From Bacillota bacterium (GTDB taxonomy: Bacteria; Bacillota; Clostridia; Peptostreptococcales; Anaerovoracaceae), in the NCBI GenBank assembly GCA_023394035.1, contig JAEXBK010000094.1, forward strand, positions 1 to 5,798: a stretch of 5,798 bases of DNA, in the 5' to 3' direction. The notes under the pieces were generated by a model. That model saw nothing but the letters and a program-made list of their open reading frames with translations, was not told where the DNA came from and made no database searches. The position numbers were made by a program, and so were the translations under genes. Shown here in pieces: positions 4,880 through 5,798 of this stretch (positions are counted from its first letter, which is position 1; each line of letters opens with the position of its first letter).

Positions 4880-4943
4880 TCTCTATATGCGCAAAATCAC
4901 AGCATATTGTGTTCGTTCGCCTTGACATCTCTATATATTGCGC
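4880..4943. repeat. Near-identical direct repeats at the end of the large recombinase gene
   Basis: TCTCTATATATTGCGC (4928-4943) and TCTCTATATGCGC (4880-4892) differ only by a 3-base insertion and lie 48 bp apart. One overlaps the recombinase stop codon and the other lies in the spacer before the promoter. Attachment sites of large serine integrases usually lie just beyond the integrase gene. These repeats could therefore be recombinase-binding sequences at the element's end, or chance in AT-rich DNA. Confidence 0.4.
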
Positions 4944-5798
4944 GTTATCAATACTACACACTCGACCGTATTCAAATTGTCCAGCCCATAATTCAAGTCC
5001 TCTTTAATAAGAGGAATGTTGAAATATATAGCCTTGAGCCATTGTCCATTTTCTTTTTTGTTTTTGTGGATTTCAATTTTATTTATTAAAGACTCGATGA
5101 TGCGATGTTTTTCTTGATTATTAGTTAGAGAATAGAGCTTTTCAAAATTCATTAAAATCTTGTATATATTATCGCTGGAAACTTTGTTGGTTTCAAGGCT
5201 TTGTTTTCGTCTCTTGGCATCCTCTAAAGAAGTTTCCATTTCCTCTATTTTGTCATAGAGTTTATCGAGCCTTAGGCTTAAATCATTCTTTCTTCTTTTG
5301 TAGGGCCTATCTTCAATATCAAGATTATCTATTTCCGGCAATATGGCATTTTTCTTTTTATAGTCTTTCCTAAGAGTTTCTTGAGAAATTTCAATTTCCT
5401 TGTCTATCTCTTTGGTATCGACCTTGAGGCTGATACTTTCTCGCATAAACTCAACAAATTTAGGTTTCTTTACCATCTGGCAAATAATTTCTACTACCGC
5501 TTCATCCAATACTTTTTCATTTATCTGCCTTGTGAAATTACATGGCTTGCCGTCTACATGACGCCTATGTTTACAGTTATAATATAAACTCTCTTTATAT
5601 CTTGAGCCATCTTTTTTCTTTTTGCGATATCGATTTCCATAAAGAGGTCCATCACATATCGGACATCTTAAAATGCCGGACAGCAAATGCGTATATTCTT
5701 CCTTCCCCTTGTAAGAATGCTCATATTTCTTGGCTTGAGATTTTAGTTTGTTTTGAGCAGCTTCCCAAAGGGAGTCCGTAATGATTGCATCTTGCTTT
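4931..5798 (-). CDS. Large serine recombinase, C-terminal part (5' end beyond window)
   Basis: The frame is open to the right edge and shows 288 residues. The first 37 or so (KQDAIITDSLWEAAQNKLKS...) are the end of the 'recombinase' domain. They are followed by the LLSGILRCPIC zinc ribbon (C45, C48, C75, C86 counted from the edge). A long charged coiled-coil region (about 130-200) and a C-terminal segment with SLINKIEIH come next, ending TVECVVLITRNI. This is the architecture of large serine integrases that move ICEs and related elements. The missing N-terminal part would hold the catalytic serine. A TTG-started reading from 5686 would begin inside the protein and is not a real start. The gene probably marks the end of an element extending to the right. 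No intrinsic terminator is seen after its stop. Confidence 0.85.
   Translation of the reverse strand, partial: KQDAIITDSLWEAAQNKLKSQAKKYEHSYKGKEEYTHLLSGILRCPICDGPLYGNRYRKKKKDGSRYKESLYYNCKHRRHVDGKPCNFTRQINEKVLDEAVVEIICQMVKKPKFVEFMRESISLKVDTKEIDKEIEISQETLRKDYKKKNAILPEIDNLDIEDRPYKRRKNDLSLRLDKLYDKIEEMETSLEDAKRRKQSLETNKVSSDNIYKILMNFEKLYSLTNNQEKHRIIESLINKIEIHKNKKENGQWLKAIYFNIPLIKEDLNYGLDNLNTVECVVLITRNI

Noticed and set aside
4922..4950. Plus-strand promoter TTGACA - 17 bp - TTATCA
   Set aside because: The -10 is poor, and the only plus-strand frame after it (4907-5089) is antisense to the recombinase and has no ribosome binding site.
1..5798. tRNA, rRNA or riboswitch genes
   Set aside because: No cloverleaf, rRNA core or recognisable aptamer was seen on either strand by eye.

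Overview
The window looks like DNA from an anaerobic gut Bacillota, most likely Clostridia and perhaps Lachnospiraceae. The reasons are strong AGGAGG-type ribosome binding sites, GTG and ATG starts, large serine recombinases, and fragments resembling genes of Tn1549/CTn-type integrative conjugative elements (ICEs). All convincing genes lie on the minus strand, so the window reads from right to left. No database search was possible; family names come from recognising the translated sequences.

The layout is a mosaic of three blocks. The left block (about 1-1540, AT-rich) is a graveyard of mobile-element pieces. It holds a possible gene start running off the left edge, an array of three 19-bp repeats, two palindromic structures, a truncated ICE-type replication initiator, a small two-helix membrane protein of conjugative-element type with its own terminator, and an orphan C-terminal piece of an RlmD/RumA-associated protein. 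A second repeat cluster (1557-1682), which resembles an IS21-type transposon end, separates this block from the next.

The middle block (about 1696-4806, visibly richer in G+C) is a tight gene train. From a strong extended -10 promoter at 4836-4864 it runs: a truncated serine-recombinase catalytic domain, a 74-residue XRE-type regulator, a 69-residue small protein, a DUF2200 protein, a DUF1905 protein, a DUF1801/YdhG-like protein with an added zinc knuckle, and a 12-helix MFS exporter. The genes from the XRE regulator to the YdhG-like gene overlap or nearly touch, so they are probably co-transcribed and translationally coupled. DUF1905 and DUF1801 domains are elsewhere associated with the YdeI/OmdA 'bacteriocin-protection' group. 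The module plus exporter may therefore be an uncharacterised stress or antimicrobial-tolerance cassette; this is inference.

The right block (4931-5798, AT-rich) is the C-terminal half of a large serine recombinase, cut by the window edge. It is probably the integrase of a mobile element whose end lies in the 4807-4930 spacer. That spacer has a pair of near-identical direct repeats and the promoter that drives the middle block.
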